Shown: positions 29,483 through 39,468, counted from the first letter of the stretch. The stretch: DNA of 64,000 bases from Polyangiaceae bacterium (GCA_025936115.1 JAICTZ010000017.1:1-64000); one strand, 5' to 3'. Made by a program: numbers and translations. Notes: generated from the letters alone by a model not told the origin.

Positions 29483-31006
29483 TCAGCCGCTCGGCTGCGA
29501 CTTCACGCCGCCCTCTGGGCGGCGACGAAAGAAGACGAATGCCGCGCCGGCGAGTCCCGCGCCGAGGATGCTCGCCGCCGCGAGGTAGCGCAGGCCGTGG
29601 TCGTCGGTGCGTGCGGGGCGGGCGAGCACGGTGAGCGCCTCTCTCGCGCGCGCGTTGTCGCCGTCGAGCTCGAGCGCGCGACGATAGAGCCCGCGATCGA
29701 TGACGTGCTGCTCGGCCAGACGGTTCGCCTCGAGCGTGAGCAAGAGACTTTCGACGTGGTCGTGCGCCGGGCCCTTGCTCCCGAGTCGCTCGGCGCGCCT
29801 GAGCGCGGCGATGGCGTCCTCGGGCTTCTCCCGCGCGTACTTTTTCGCGTACTCCCAATAGCCGCCGACCATCTCGTCGCCGCGCTCGAAAAACGGCGCG
29901 CGTACGAGCACTTCGTCGAACGCTTTGCGCATTTGCACGAGATCACCCGCCGCTTCGGCTTTCTGTCCCGCCTCGAACAGGTCGTACACTTCGGCGCGCC
30001 TCAGTCGGTCGAGCTCGCCGAAGAGCTCGCGTGCCGTGCGCTCCCACGTCCAGTCGCGCGGCGCCCGCTTGCCCATCACGTCTTCGTAGGCGTCCCGGAG
30101 CTGCCAGTGCCCCGCTTCGCCGAGCATCGCGATGGCCTGCCGCGCGGCGGTGCGCAGCTGCCCGCGCTCGCTGCCGGCGAACGAGACGACGATGCGCGCC
30201 GCGTCGAGATCGTGAGTGCGTCCGTAGGCGCGCAGCACGTCCGAGAGCACTTCCGGATCGGCGATTTGAACCGCCTGGCTCGGCGCCGCGCGGCCGAGCA
30301 TGTCGAGCTGCCGGCTTGCCCAGTGCGCGATTTTTTCCGACGGGTAGCGCCGCGCTTCCAGCAACGCCGGCACGGCGCGATCAGCGAGACGTGCCAGCGC
30401 ACGTTGCGTGTCGATGCGCAAAAAATCCCCGAACCGCACGTACACGTCGATGATGCCGCGCGCCGCCGGCGTCGTACCGATGTGCTCGAGCATGCGGCTG
30501 AGAGCGATGACCTTCACGAGGTCACGCCACGTGGACGAGCTCGGCTTCGCGCGCGCGACGAGCAGCGTGAGGTAGTCGGGGCCCGTGCTCGGCTTGTCCT
30601 CGGCCGCGCCGGGCGTGTCGTCGCGCGGCTCGTCTTTGGCGGCGCGACGCGTCTCCCCGAGGAGCTGCTTCAGCGCGTTCTTGTCGGAGGAGGTGCCGAG
30701 GTCGTCGAGGCGCTTGCGGATCGCCGGCACGAGGCGCGGCGTGAGCTCGACGATGCCGCGTACGCCGTCGTCACGCGCGCTCGCGTCCTCACCGCTGATG
30801 CGGGCGAGCAGTTCGTCGACCTCGGCGAGGTCCGCGAGCGTCGCTTGCTTGAGCTCGTCGGGCGCCCGCGGCAACTCGGGCAGCTCGCGCCGGCCGCTCA
30901 CGGGCGCCGAACTCGACGCCGCGGCGCCAGGGGCCGGCGCCGCGCCCGCCGGTGCGCAGAAACACGAGGCCGCGAGCAGAAGCACGAACGCGCGTCGAAA
31001 CCGCAT
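29483..31006 (-). CDS. Exported TPR/HEAT-type repeat protein with C-terminal TM anchor
   Basis: Signal peptide MRFRRAFVLLLAASCFCAPAGA; C-terminal YLAAASILGAGLAGAAFVFFRRR. Confidence 0.65.
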   Translation of the reverse strand: MRFRRAFVLLLAASCFCAPAGAAPAPGAAASSSAPVSGRRELPELPRAPDELKQATLADLAEVDELLARISGEDASARDDGVRGIVELTPRLVPAIRKRLDDLGTSSDKNALKQLLGETRRAAKDEPRDDTPGAAEDKPSTGPDYLTLLVARAKPSSSTWRDLVKVIALSRMLEHIGTTPAARGIIDVYVRFGDFLRIDTQRALARLADRAVPALLEARRYPSEKIAHWASRQLDMLGRAAPSQAVQIADPEVLSDVLRAYGRTHDLDAARIVVSFAGSERGQLRTAARQAIAMLGEAGHWQLRDAYEDVMGKRAPRDWTWERTARELFGELDRLRRAEVYDLFEAGQKAEAAGDLVQMRKAFDEVLVRAPFFERGDEMVGGYWEYAKKYAREKPEDAIAALRRAERLGSKGPAHDHVESLLLTLEANRLAEQHVIDRGLYRRALELDGDNARAREALTVLARPARTDDHGLRYLAAASILGAGLAGAAFVFFRRRPEGGVKSQPSG

Positions 31007-31034
31007 CTCTATTTCGCCGATGGGTCCACGCGGG

Positions 31035-31313
31035 TTAGTCGACGATGCGAAAATCAGGAAACTCACCGGTGTAGCTGCGCCAGCGCGAGTCCACCCGATC
31101 GACGCGCGCGGCGCCGGGACCCTTCTGTGCCCAGCCGTAGAGGTCGCGAATGGCGACTTCCTCGCCTTCAGCCAGGATCTCGACGCAGCCGTCGGGACGA
31201 TTTTTCACCCAGCCCGTGAGGCCCAGGCGGCGCGCCTCACGCTGGGCCGATGCACGAAAGTACACGCCCTGAACCCGGCCTTTGACCGTGAGCTGGAGTT
31301 GCTTCAAAGCCAT
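31035..31313 (-). CDS. acyP: Acylphosphatase
   Basis: LTVKGRVQGVYFRASAQREARRLGLTGWVKNRPDGCVEILAEGE. Confidence 0.93.
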   Translation of the reverse strand: MALKQLQLTVKGRVQGVYFRASAQREARRLGLTGWVKNRPDGCVEILAEGEEVAIRDLYGWAQKGPGAARVDRVDSRWRSYTGEFPDFRIVD

Positions 31314-31396
31314 GCGCTCCAGGTGATCAGTAGCGAACGCGGCAAGGCCGCGCAACCCTGTGGATCCGCGGCTAAGTTCGTGATTCGATAAAACAT

Positions 31397-33223
31397 GTGA
31401 GCTCGGAGGCCCCGCCGGGAAAAGCATCGCTCGGCGACGAGCGTAGCCTTCGAACGGGCGCGCTGCTCCGCCGCGAGCAACGCACGTCGCGCGCGCTGCG
31501 CGAGGTGGGCACCGCCCTCGGAGCCACGCTCGATCTCGACGAGCTGCTCGAGCTCATCCTCGCCAAGCTCACGGAGCTGCTCGAAGCCGATCGCGCCACG
31601 CTCTACCTGCTCGACGAGGCGAACGGCGAGCTCGTGAGCCGCGTCGTCGCCGGGGGCGAAGTCCGCTCGATCCGAATGAAGGTCGGCCACGGGGTCGCGG
31701 GTCTCGTGGCCAAGACGGGCGAGCCCATCCGCATCGAAGACGCCTACCGGGACGCGCGCTTCGAGCGCGAGTGGGACCTTTTGACCGGATACCGCACGAA
31801 CAACATGCTGGCGGCGCCGCTCAAGAATCACGTCGGCCGCACCATGGGCGTGATTCAGGTCCTGAACAAGCGAGGCGGCGACGGGTTCACGAGCGACGAC
31901 GAAGAGATCCTCGGAGCACTCGGCACGCAAGCCGCCGTCGCGATCGACAATTCGCGCCTGCTCCTGTCGCTGATTCAGAAAAATCAGCAGCTCTTCGAGA
32001 CCAAGGAGCAACTCGAGCGCAAGTTCCGCGAGCTGTCGCTCTTGTTCGAGCTCGAGCGCGCGACGGCGCGCGCGACGAGCGTCGAGGAACTGGCGCTCGC
32101 GACGCTCACGCAGGTGGCGACGGCGTGCAACGCGCGCGGCGGAGCGCTCTTGCTCGCCGACGAAGAGACGGGCGATCTCGTCGAACGCCGCCTCGATCGC
32201 CTCGCGGGGAGCGGCCTCGAGCGGCGCGCCGCCAAAGCGGGCGAGGGTTTTTTGGGCGCAGCCATGAACGGCTCGGCGCCGCTCCTCTTGCACGACCTCA
32301 CGGGTGATGCCCGCGCGCGTGAAGCCGCGGATTTTTCGCTGACCTCGGTGCTCGCCGTGCCGCTCGAGGGTGACGCGGGTCCGCTCGGCGCCATCGCCGT
32401 GTTCACGGCCGAGGAAGAGGAGCCGCTCGCCGAAACCGACGTGGGCCTCTTGCGTCTCGTGGCGGTCAACGTCTCGACGGCGGTGCGCTTGTTCAACGCG
32501 AGTCGCGCGCGCGAAGTCGGCGAGCGCTTGACGGCGATTGGCCGGCTCCTCTCGCAGGTCATCCACGACTTCAAGACACCGATGACCGTGATCAGCGGCT
32601 ACGTGCAGCTGATGGCCGACGCGGACGACCGCCCGACGCGTCAAGAATTCTCCGAGCTCATCTTGCGTCAGTTCGACGTGCTCTCCGCCATGCAGCGCGA
32701 GGTGCTCGAGTTCGCGCGGGGCGAGACCAAGATCTTCGTGCGCCGCGTGTACCTGAAGAAATTCTTCGCCGACCTCGAACGCCAGCTGCGGCTCGAAATC
32801 GGCGCGCAACCGGTCGAGCTCGTCGTCGAGGTCGACTCGAAGCTCGTCGCCCGCTTCGACGAAGGCCGCGCGGCGCGTGCCCTGCACAACTTGGCGCGCA
32901 ACGCGCTCGAGGCCATGGGCGAGCGCGGCGGGCGGCTGACCCTCGGCGCGAAGCTCGAGGGCAGCGAGCTCGTGATCGTCGTGGGCGACACCGGGCCCGG
33001 CATTCCCAAAGAAATCGAAGGCCGGCTCTTTCAGTCCTTCGTCACGGCCGGCAAGCGCGGGGGCACGGGGCTCGGCCTTGCGATCGTCAAGAAGATCGTC
33101 GAGGAGCACGGCGGACGCATCGCCGTCCGCTCGTCGAGCGCGGGCACGACGTTCGCGCTGACGTTCCCGCAGCAACGCGAAAAAGACGCTCCCGCGGCAG
33201 ATTCAGCGCGCGAGCAGTCATGA
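31397..33223 (+). CDS. Histidine kinase with two GAF domains
   Basis: GAF-like MKVGHGVAGLVAKTGEPIRIEDAYRDARF; HDFKTPMTVISGYVQLM H-box; HNLARNALEAM; GDTGPGIPKEI; GGTGLGLAIVKKIVEEHGG. Confidence 0.92.
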   Translation: MSSEAPPGKASLGDERSLRTGALLRREQRTSRALREVGTALGATLDLDELLELILAKLTELLEADRATLYLLDEANGELVSRVVAGGEVRSIRMKVGHGVAGLVAKTGEPIRIEDAYRDARFEREWDLLTGYRTNNMLAAPLKNHVGRTMGVIQVLNKRGGDGFTSDDEEILGALGTQAAVAIDNSRLLLSLIQKNQQLFETKEQLERKFRELSLLFELERATARATSVEELALATLTQVATACNARGGALLLADEETGDLVERRLDRLAGSGLERRAAKAGEGFLGAAMNGSAPLLLHDLTGDARAREAADFSLTSVLAVPLEGDAGPLGAIAVFTAEEEEPLAETDVGLLRLVAVNVSTAVRLFNASRAREVGERLTAIGRLLSQVIHDFKTPMTVISGYVQLMADADDRPTRQEFSELILRQFDVLSAMQREVLEFARGETKIFVRRVYLKKFFADLERQLRLEIGAQPVELVVEVDSKLVARFDEGRAARALHNLARNALEAMGERGGRLTLGAKLEGSELVIVVGDTGPGIPKEIEGRLFQSFVTAGKRGGTGLGLAIVKKIVEEHGGRIAVRSSSAGTTFALTFPQQREKDAPAADSAREQS

Positions 33224-34275
33224 CCGAGCGCCGGCTCACGGTGCTCGACGAGCGTCGCGCCGCGCTCGAGATGTGCGGCTACTGCCCGAAGCTTTGCCGC
33301 AGCACGTGTCCGGTCTCCGAGGCCGAAGCGAGCGAAGCCTTGATTCCCTGGGGCAAGATGTCGATGACCTGGTACGTCGCGCGCGGCGATTTGGCGCCAG
33401 ACCCGGACGTTGCCCGGCTCGCGTGGGGTTGCACCGGCTGCAACGCCTGTCGCGAGCGCTGCGAGCACCAAAATCCGGTGGCCGCGACGCTCACGGCTGC
33501 GCGCGCCGTATTTCGCGAGCAGGGGCTCGCGCCTTCGGGCTCCGAGCGCGCCGTGGCTGGTTTTGCGGCTCGCCGCGCGCGGCTCGCCGAACGCGCCCGC
33601 GCTCTCGGCAGTGACGCCGAAACGTCGCCCGTCGCGCTCCTCGTCGGCTGCGGCTACCTCGCCGCCCGTGGCGCGGAAGCAAACGACATCGTGAACGCCG
33701 CGCGCGCGCTCTTCGGCGCCGTGCACGTGCTCGACGGCTGTTGCGGCTTGCCGTTGAAGGAAGGCGGCGATCGCACCGCTGCCGCCGAGCTCCGCGGACC
33801 GCTCGTGAGCTCGCTCGCGGGTCGGCGCTTGATCGTCGCGGACGCCGGGTGCGCCGCCGAGCTGCGCGACGTGGGAGCCGAAACGCTCGTCGAGGCGGCG
33901 GCTCGGCGCGCGTCGAAGCTCGGGCGCGTGAAGCTCGCCGGGCCGGTACGTTTTCACGATCCGTGCCGGCTCGCGCGCGGGCTCGGCGTGATCGAGGAGC
34001 CGCGCGTCGTGCTCGAACGCGCCTTCGGCGCTCCACCCGCGGAGTTCGAGCGGCGGGGCCGGGCCGCGAGCTGCTCGGGGGCGGGTGCGCTCTTGCCGTT
34101 CGCGATGCCGAAGACGGCGCGAGCGATCGCGAGGGACCGACTCGCCGAGCACGAGCGGCTCGGCGGGGGCACGCTCGTCACGGCCTGCGCGACGAGCCTC
34201 GCCTGGTTTCGCGCACAGGGCGCCACGGCGCTCGACCTCGCGACGATCATCGCGCGGAGCCTCACGGGTGGCTGA
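33220..34275 (+). CDS. Fe-S oxidoreductase, (Fe)-S-binding domain plus cysteine-rich (CCG-type) domain
   Basis: CGYCPKLCRSTCP and CTGCNACRERCEH motifs; LDGCCGLPL; RFHDPCRLARGLG. Confidence 0.85.
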   Translation: MTERRLTVLDERRAALEMCGYCPKLCRSTCPVSEAEASEALIPWGKMSMTWYVARGDLAPDPDVARLAWGCTGCNACRERCEHQNPVAATLTAARAVFREQGLAPSGSERAVAGFAARRARLAERARALGSDAETSPVALLVGCGYLAARGAEANDIVNAARALFGAVHVLDGCCGLPLKEGGDRTAAAELRGPLVSSLAGRRLIVADAGCAAELRDVGAETLVEAAARRASKLGRVKLAGPVRFHDPCRLARGLGVIEEPRVVLERAFGAPPAEFERRGRAASCSGAGALLPFAMPKTARAIARDRLAEHERLGGGTLVTACATSLAWFRAQGATALDLATIIARSLTGG

Positions 34276-35788
34276 AGGCAGTACCAGGCGGCGTTTTCGC
34301 CGCAGCGTCGCCGCGCGCGTGCTGCTGTCCTACGCGCTCGTCACGCTCGCGTTCGCCGCCGTCGCCGGCTGGAGCATCGTCGCCCAGCGTTCGGCGGCTC
34401 AGGAGACGCGCCTCGTGCGTAGCGGCTACTTCCCGCTCGCGCTCGCCGTGCGCGACCTCGTCGCCAAACAAGATACCTGGAATACGCAGCTCAATCACAT
34501 CACGGCCGCCAAGAATCCCGCCGACATCCGAGTTTGGTTCGACGTGACGCTGCGCGTGGGCCGGCCGCGCACGTTCGACGAAGTGCGCGGCGCGATCGAG
34601 CGCGCGTTTCTCGTCGAAGGCGATCCGGCGATGCGCGCCGTCGGTGACGGCTTGTTCCACGACGTGCGCGAAGTCGAGACCTTCGTCGCGAGCGACGGCT
34701 CGCGTCTCGATCGGCTGTTTCAAGCGCTCGATCGCGGTGACGCCACGGCCGCCGAGCTCCTGCGCGACGAGCTCGTGACGCACGGCTCGCAGGCGTCGGC
34801 GCGGCTCGCCAAGCTCGAGCAAAGCGTCAAGCGGAACGTCGACCTCTTGCTCGAAGCGGCGCGGACGCGCGAGCTCTTGGCGATTCGCTTGCTCGTGGCC
34901 CTCACGGTCGTCGCGTTGCTCGTGGGCCTCGCGATGGCGATGTACGCGCGGCGTGTGCTCGCGCCGATCGCGGCGGTGACCGAGCGTGCCCGGGCCGTGG
35001 CGCGCGGCGACCTCGAGCCGAAGAACGCCGTCGTCTCCGACGACGAGATCGGCGAGCTCGCGGCGACGTTCGAGCGCATGGTCGCCGCGATCGCCGAGGC
35101 CAACGAGCAAATCGTCGCGGCCGAGCGGCTGGCGACCATCGGCAAGATGGCCGCGCACGTCACGCACGAAATCCGCAATCCGCTCTCGTCGATTGCGCTG
35201 AACCTCGAGCTGCTCGAGGAGCAACTCCCTGCGGGCGACGCCGAAGCGCACGTGCTGTTTCGCGCGATCGGTAAGGAAGTCGAACGCCTATCGGCCTTGA
35301 GCCAGCAATACCTGTCGTTCGCGCGTCGCAAAGCGCCGTCGCGCGAGCTCGAGGACGTGGGCCAAATCGCGCTCGAGGCAGCGGAATTCGTGCGGCCCGA
35401 GCTCGCGCAGCACGGCGTGAAGCTGAAGCTCGAAGTCACGCCGGATTTGCCCGCCGTACCCGGCGACGAGGCGCAGCTCAAGCAAGCGCTCTACAATCTC
35501 TTGCGGAACGCGCGCGAAGCCATGCCCGCGGGCGGCAGCGTCACGCTCGGCGTCGCCCGCGACGAAACTCACGTGATCGTCAGCGTGGACGACGAGGGCA
35601 AAGGCATCGACCCGGACGCGCGCGCGCGGCTGTTCGAACCGTTCTTTACGACGAAATCGGGCGGTACCGGGCTCGGGCTCGCGATCACTCAGCACATCGT
35701 GCTCTCCCACGGCGGCTCGATCAGCTGCGAGCCCGCTCCGGCCGGCCACGGCACGCGCTTCGCCATCAAGCTGCCGTTGCGGCTATAG
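34268..35788 (+). CDS. Membrane sensor histidine kinase with HAMP domain
   Basis: N-terminal TM, second TM LLVALTVVALLVGLAMAMYA followed by HAMP; HVTHEIRNPLSSIALNLELLEEQ; GGTGLGLAITQHIVLSHGG. Confidence 0.92.
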   Translation: MAEGSTRRRFRRSVAARVLLSYALVTLAFAAVAGWSIVAQRSAAQETRLVRSGYFPLALAVRDLVAKQDTWNTQLNHITAAKNPADIRVWFDVTLRVGRPRTFDEVRGAIERAFLVEGDPAMRAVGDGLFHDVREVETFVASDGSRLDRLFQALDRGDATAAELLRDELVTHGSQASARLAKLEQSVKRNVDLLLEAARTRELLAIRLLVALTVVALLVGLAMAMYARRVLAPIAAVTERARAVARGDLEPKNAVVSDDEIGELAATFERMVAAIAEANEQIVAAERLATIGKMAAHVTHEIRNPLSSIALNLELLEEQLPAGDAEAHVLFRAIGKEVERLSALSQQYLSFARRKAPSRELEDVGQIALEAAEFVRPELAQHGVKLKLEVTPDLPAVPGDEAQLKQALYNLLRNAREAMPAGGSVTLGVARDETHVIVSVDDEGKGIDPDARARLFEPFFTTKSGGTGLGLAITQHIVLSHGGSISCEPAPAGHGTRFAIKLPLRL

Positions 35789-35798
35789 TCGCCCTTTC

Positions 35799-36449
35799 AT
35801 GACGAGAGTCTTGAGCGTCGTCATCGCGACGACCAACGTCGGAAAGCTCGCCGAGCTCCGAGCGCTGCTTGCGGACTTGCCCGTGCAGCTCCTCGCGGTG
35901 ACGGAAGTGCTCGGCGAAAATCTCGCGATTAACGAGGACGGCGCGACGTTCGAACACAACGCGACGCTGAAAGCGCGCGCCGTGTGTCAAGCGACGGGCC
36001 TGTATGCGCTCGCGGACGACAGCGGGCTCGAGGTGGCAGCGCTCGGAGGTCGTCCTGGCGTGCGCTCGGCCCGCTTCGCGCACGAGCGCGCGACGGACGC
36101 CGAGAACAACGCGGCGCTCCTGCGCGAGCTCGAAGACGTGCCGGACGCGAGCCGCGCCGCGAAGTTTCGCTGCGTGCTCGCGCTCGCGAACCCGTGGGCG
36201 CCGGCAGAGGTCGAGACCGTCGAGGGTAGCTGCGACGGCTTCATCGCGCGCGCGCCGCGCGGCAGCGGCGGCTTCGGTTATGACCCGCTGTTCGTCGTGC
36301 CCGAGCTCGCGGAACGCGTGATGGCCGAGCTCAGCGACGCCGAAAAGAACGCGGTGAGTCACCGCGCTCGCGCCGTGCGCGCGCTTCGCCCCGTGCTCGT
36401 GCGCCTGCTCGACGAGCGGCTACGCGAAGTCGAACGCGCGCTCGGTTGA
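35799..36449 (+). CDS. rdgB: Non-canonical purine NTP pyrophosphatase (RdgB/HAM1)
   Basis: VIATTNVGKLAELRALLADL...ALADDSGLEVAALGGRPGVRSARFA...GFGYDPLF...KNAVSHRARA. Confidence 0.95.
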   Translation: MTRVLSVVIATTNVGKLAELRALLADLPVQLLAVTEVLGENLAINEDGATFEHNATLKARAVCQATGLYALADDSGLEVAALGGRPGVRSARFAHERATDAENNAALLRELEDVPDASRAAKFRCVLALANPWAPAEVETVEGSCDGFIARAPRGSGGFGYDPLFVVPELAERVMAELSDAEKNAVSHRARAVRALRPVLVRLLDERLREVERALG

Positions 36450-36484
36450 GCCCCACCGGCCGCTGTGTCGGCGTGCGTAGGCTC

Positions 36485-37435
36485 TCAGTCCACGCCGAAC
36501 AAGTCGACGAAACCGCCGATGCTGAACATCCACCAGCCGTGGCTGCCTGGTGCGTCGTACGGCCCCATCAAGTCGTAGCCTGGACCGCCGGGGGTGACGA
36601 CGCGGACGCGATCGAACGAACCGACGCCGAGCTCGATCATCGGCGAGAGCGAGAACAGTTCGTTCAAGCGTATGTCCGCGCCGAGCGCGATGCGGCCCTC
36701 GAACGCGCCGCCCGTCATCCGGAGCTCCGTCCCGTCCTCCCATTTGGCGCGCGCTTGCCGGTAGCCGAGCGTGATCTCGGTGACTAGCCCGATGCCGTCG
36801 GCGTCGGAGCTCGCGCGCAGGCCGCCGGCGAAGTAGTCGGAGTCTCCGCCGTTCTGTCCGCCGTGCTCACTCCGCTCTGCGGTGCCCGAGCGGAGCTGCG
36901 CGCGCTGGTAGAGCCCGAAGAGGTTATAGTGACGGCCGAGGCGAACACCCGCGTCGAGCTCGAAGGCGGGGCCCGAGCGCAGGAAATCGCTGAAGGGCAC
37001 GGAGGTCAGGTAGACGTTGCCGTACGGATCGGCGACGCCGAGCGCGTAGGCGCTGCCGAACGGCACGAACCAGCCGACGCGCGCTCCGAGCCAGAGCGCC
37101 GTGCGCGGCGCCACGTGCCGAGGTAGCGGCGGCGGTGGCGGCTCGAAGACTACGACGTGCGGCGTCGGCGGCGGGGGTTCGTAGACGGGCCCTGCCCCGG
37201 GCGGCACCGCGCCCGGCTGCGCGGTAGCGGCCGGCGGCTCACTCGGTGGGGGCGGGCCCTGTTCGACGTAGTAGCCGGGCGGTCCCTCGGGCGCCGACGC
37301 CGGGCCGGGCGGCGCGCTGGAGGGCTGAGTTTTCGGATAGGTAACAGGCGGGACGGGCGCGGGCGTTTGCGCGCTGGCGACCGGTGCCGTGAGAAGCCCG
37401 AGCAGCAGAGTGCCTGCCGGTGCGAGGGCTCGCAT
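36485..37435 (-). CDS. Exported Pro-rich protein with outer-membrane-like C-terminal domain
   Basis: Signal peptide MRALAPAGTLLLGLLTAPVASAQ; Pro-rich region; C-terminal alternating segments ending GGFVDLFGVD. Confidence 0.6.
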   Translation of the reverse strand: MRALAPAGTLLLGLLTAPVASAQTPAPVPPVTYPKTQPSSAPPGPASAPEGPPGYYVEQGPPPPSEPPAATAQPGAVPPGAGPVYEPPPPTPHVVVFEPPPPPLPRHVAPRTALWLGARVGWFVPFGSAYALGVADPYGNVYLTSVPFSDFLRSGPAFELDAGVRLGRHYNLFGLYQRAQLRSGTAERSEHGGQNGGDSDYFAGGLRASSDADGIGLVTEITLGYRQARAKWEDGTELRMTGGAFEGRIALGADIRLNELFSLSPMIELGVGSFDRVRVVTPGGPGYDLMGPYDAPGSHGWWMFSIGGFVDLFGVD

Positions 37436-37516
37436 TTGCTGAACGATAGTGCCACCTCGCAGGACGTGCTAGGTGGCGCGGCCCGCGAGTCTCGACTTTG
37501 AGAGCAGCTGGATTCG

Positions 37517-37786
37517 GTGAAGCAAGACTGGAAAGGCGCTGGCCGATACGGCACCGTCGGGCTCGAGCTCGTCTTGAGTGTCATCGTCGGCCTATTCGCC
37601 GGCCAGTTCCTCGACCGGCGCTTTCACACGGCTCCCTGGCTCACGCTGATCGGCACGGCTTACGGCATTGCAGCGGGTGTGCGCGGGCTATACAGAGCCG
37701 CCCAGCGCGCGACGCGCGAGGCCGAAGAGCTCGAGCAACGCGAGCGCGAAGAACGCAAGAAGTACCGCAATCACCCCGATGACTGA
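37517..37786 (+). CDS. atpZ: AtpZ/AtpI-like protein
   Basis: ELVLSVIVGLFAGQFLDRRFHTAPWLTLIGTAYGIAAGVRGLYR, directly upstream of F0 genes. Confidence 0.75.
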   Translation: MKQDWKGAGRYGTVGLELVLSVIVGLFAGQFLDRRFHTAPWLTLIGTAYGIAAGVRGLYRAAQRATREAEELEQREREERKKYRNHPDD

Positions 37787-38156
37787 CGCGGAGCAACCGA
37801 ACGGGATCTTGAGCCTGACCTGGCCCGTCGCGGCCGTGGCGGTCGTGCTCACGGCGCTGTCGCCGTTCGTCGTCGGCGCGGGAGAAGTGCGCGGCGTGGC
37901 CGTGGGCGGCGCCCTCGCGACGGCGAACCTTCTGGCCGTGGGTTTCGTCGTGCGCGGCGTCCTGCGGGGCGCGCTGCTCTCGTGGGGCTCCCTCGCGGGC
38001 GTGAAGTTCGCGCTGCTCCTCTTCGTGACCTACGTCATTCTCAAAAATCATTGGGCGGGCGTGGCCCCGCTCGCGCTCGGCTATGCTGCGCTGCCGCTCG
38101 GCATCGTGGTCGGCCAGCTCATGCGTAGCGCGCCCGTGCGGCGAGAAGAAGGATGA
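37779..38156 (+). CDS. atpI: ATP synthase subunit I-like membrane protein
   Basis: Four hydrophobic segments; between AtpZ-like protein and atpB. Confidence 0.65.
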   Translation: MTDAEQPNGILSLTWPVAAVAVVLTALSPFVVGAGEVRGVAVGGALATANLLAVGFVVRGVLRGALLSWGSLAGVKFALLLFVTYVILKNHWAGVAPLALGYAALPLGIVVGQLMRSAPVRREEG

Positions 38157-38160
38157 GTCG

Positions 38161-38937
38161 ATGCCCGAACACGCCAACTTTTTGACGCTGATCCTCGCGC
38201 ACTTCCGCGACACGCTCGAGCACAACACGTCGCTTCTCGGCCAGAGCGTGGTCGGCAAGGTGCAGCCGAGCTGGCACAGCTTCGAGCCGCTCGCGGCTTC
38301 GCTATTCGTCCTCGTCGTCGTGCTCGCGATCGCGGCCGCTGCACGCTCGCGCCTCGCCGACGCCAACGAGGCCGTGATTCCCGACGACAGCCTCACGCTG
38401 CGCACCTTCATGGAGGCCTTCCTCGGCTTCTTCTACGATCTCGCGAAGAGCACGATGGATGCCGAACGCGCCAAGCGTTATTTCCCCCTCATCGGCACGG
38501 CGGCGACCTTCGTCTTCTTCGCGAACGTGATGGCGCTGATCCCGGGCTTGCCTGTCGCGACCAGCAATCTGAACATCACGTTCGGCTCGGGCCTCGTGGT
38601 CTTCCTCTGGTTCAACGCTTACGGTCTCATGACGAACGGCATGAGCTACGTGAAGCACCTCGCCGGACCGGCGTGGTGGCTCGCGCCGCTGATTTTTCCC
38701 ATCGAGCTCATCTCGCTCTGCGTCCGCCCCGTGACGCTCGGTGTGCGTCTCATGATCAACATGGCGGTCGATCACCTGATCGTCAGCTTGTTCATGGGGC
38801 TCGTCGCGCTCGTGGTACCGATTCCACTCATGCTGCTCACGATCCTCGTAGTCGTGGTGCAGACGATGGTGTTCACGCTACTCACCTGCGTGTACATCGG
38901 GCTGGCCACCGAGCACGAGGCAGAAGCTCACCACTGA
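38161..38937 (+). CDS. atpB: F0F1 ATP synthase subunit a
   Basis: FPLIGTAATFVFFANVMALIPG...PIELISLCVRPVTLGVRLMINMAVDHLI. Confidence 0.95.
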   Translation: MPEHANFLTLILAHFRDTLEHNTSLLGQSVVGKVQPSWHSFEPLAASLFVLVVVLAIAAAARSRLADANEAVIPDDSLTLRTFMEAFLGFFYDLAKSTMDAERAKRYFPLIGTAATFVFFANVMALIPGLPVATSNLNITFGSGLVVFLWFNAYGLMTNGMSYVKHLAGPAWWLAPLIFPIELISLCVRPVTLGVRLMINMAVDHLIVSLFMGLVALVVPIPLMLLTILVVVVQTMVFTLLTCVYIGLATEHEAEAHH

Positions 38938-39079
38938 AGCCAGCCGGAATCGGCTGTAAACGCGTCCTCGTGCCTTCGCTCGTCGAAGGACTGGCCATCC
39001 GCTGAAAAACGCACTAAAGCCGTCGCGACTTTGCCCGGGGCGCTCGCCCCGACGAAAGATAGATAAGGAGACCCTGACG

Positions 39080-39406
39080 ATGTCCAAGAAGAACCTGTCG
39101 CTTGCCGCCGCTGCGGCCACGACGCTCCTCACGTCGAGCGCCTTTGCCCAAGAGGCAGCCGCTGGAAGCGCTAGCTCCGGCGGGCAAGCGATGGCCGCGC
39201 TCGGTGCCGGCCTCGCCGTCGGCCTCGCGGTCCTCGGTGGCGGTCTCGGTCAGGGCCGCGCTGCTGCCGCGGCGCTCGAAGGCATCAGTCGCAACCCGGG
39301 TGCCGCTCCGCGCATTCAGACGCCGATGATTCTCGGCCTCGCGCTGATCGAGTCGCTCGTTCTGTTCGCGTTCTTCATCGCGTTCTTGCTCCAGGGCAAG
39401 GTCTGA
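39080..39406 (+). CDS. atpE: F0F1 ATP synthase subunit c with N-terminal signal-like extension
   Basis: [69 protein letters not shown]. Confidence 0.95.
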   Translation: MSKKNLSLAAAAATTLLTSSAFAQEAAAGSASSGGQAMAALGAGLAVGLAVLGGGLGQGRAAAAALEGISRNPGAAPRIQTPMILGLALIESLVLFAFFIAFLLQGKV

Positions 39407-39425
39407 GCTTTCGCGCTGTCGCCGG

Positions 39426-39457
39426 GTAGCGCGGCGTGCTCGGCACGCTCGCGCTAC
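39426..39457. terminator. Bidirectional terminator candidate between atpE and L,D-transpeptidase gene
   Basis: GTAGCGCGGCGTGC-TCG-GCACGCTCGCGCTAC near-perfect 14-bp stem with one bulge. Confidence 0.55.
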
Positions 39458-39468
39458 TCAGCGTGAGC

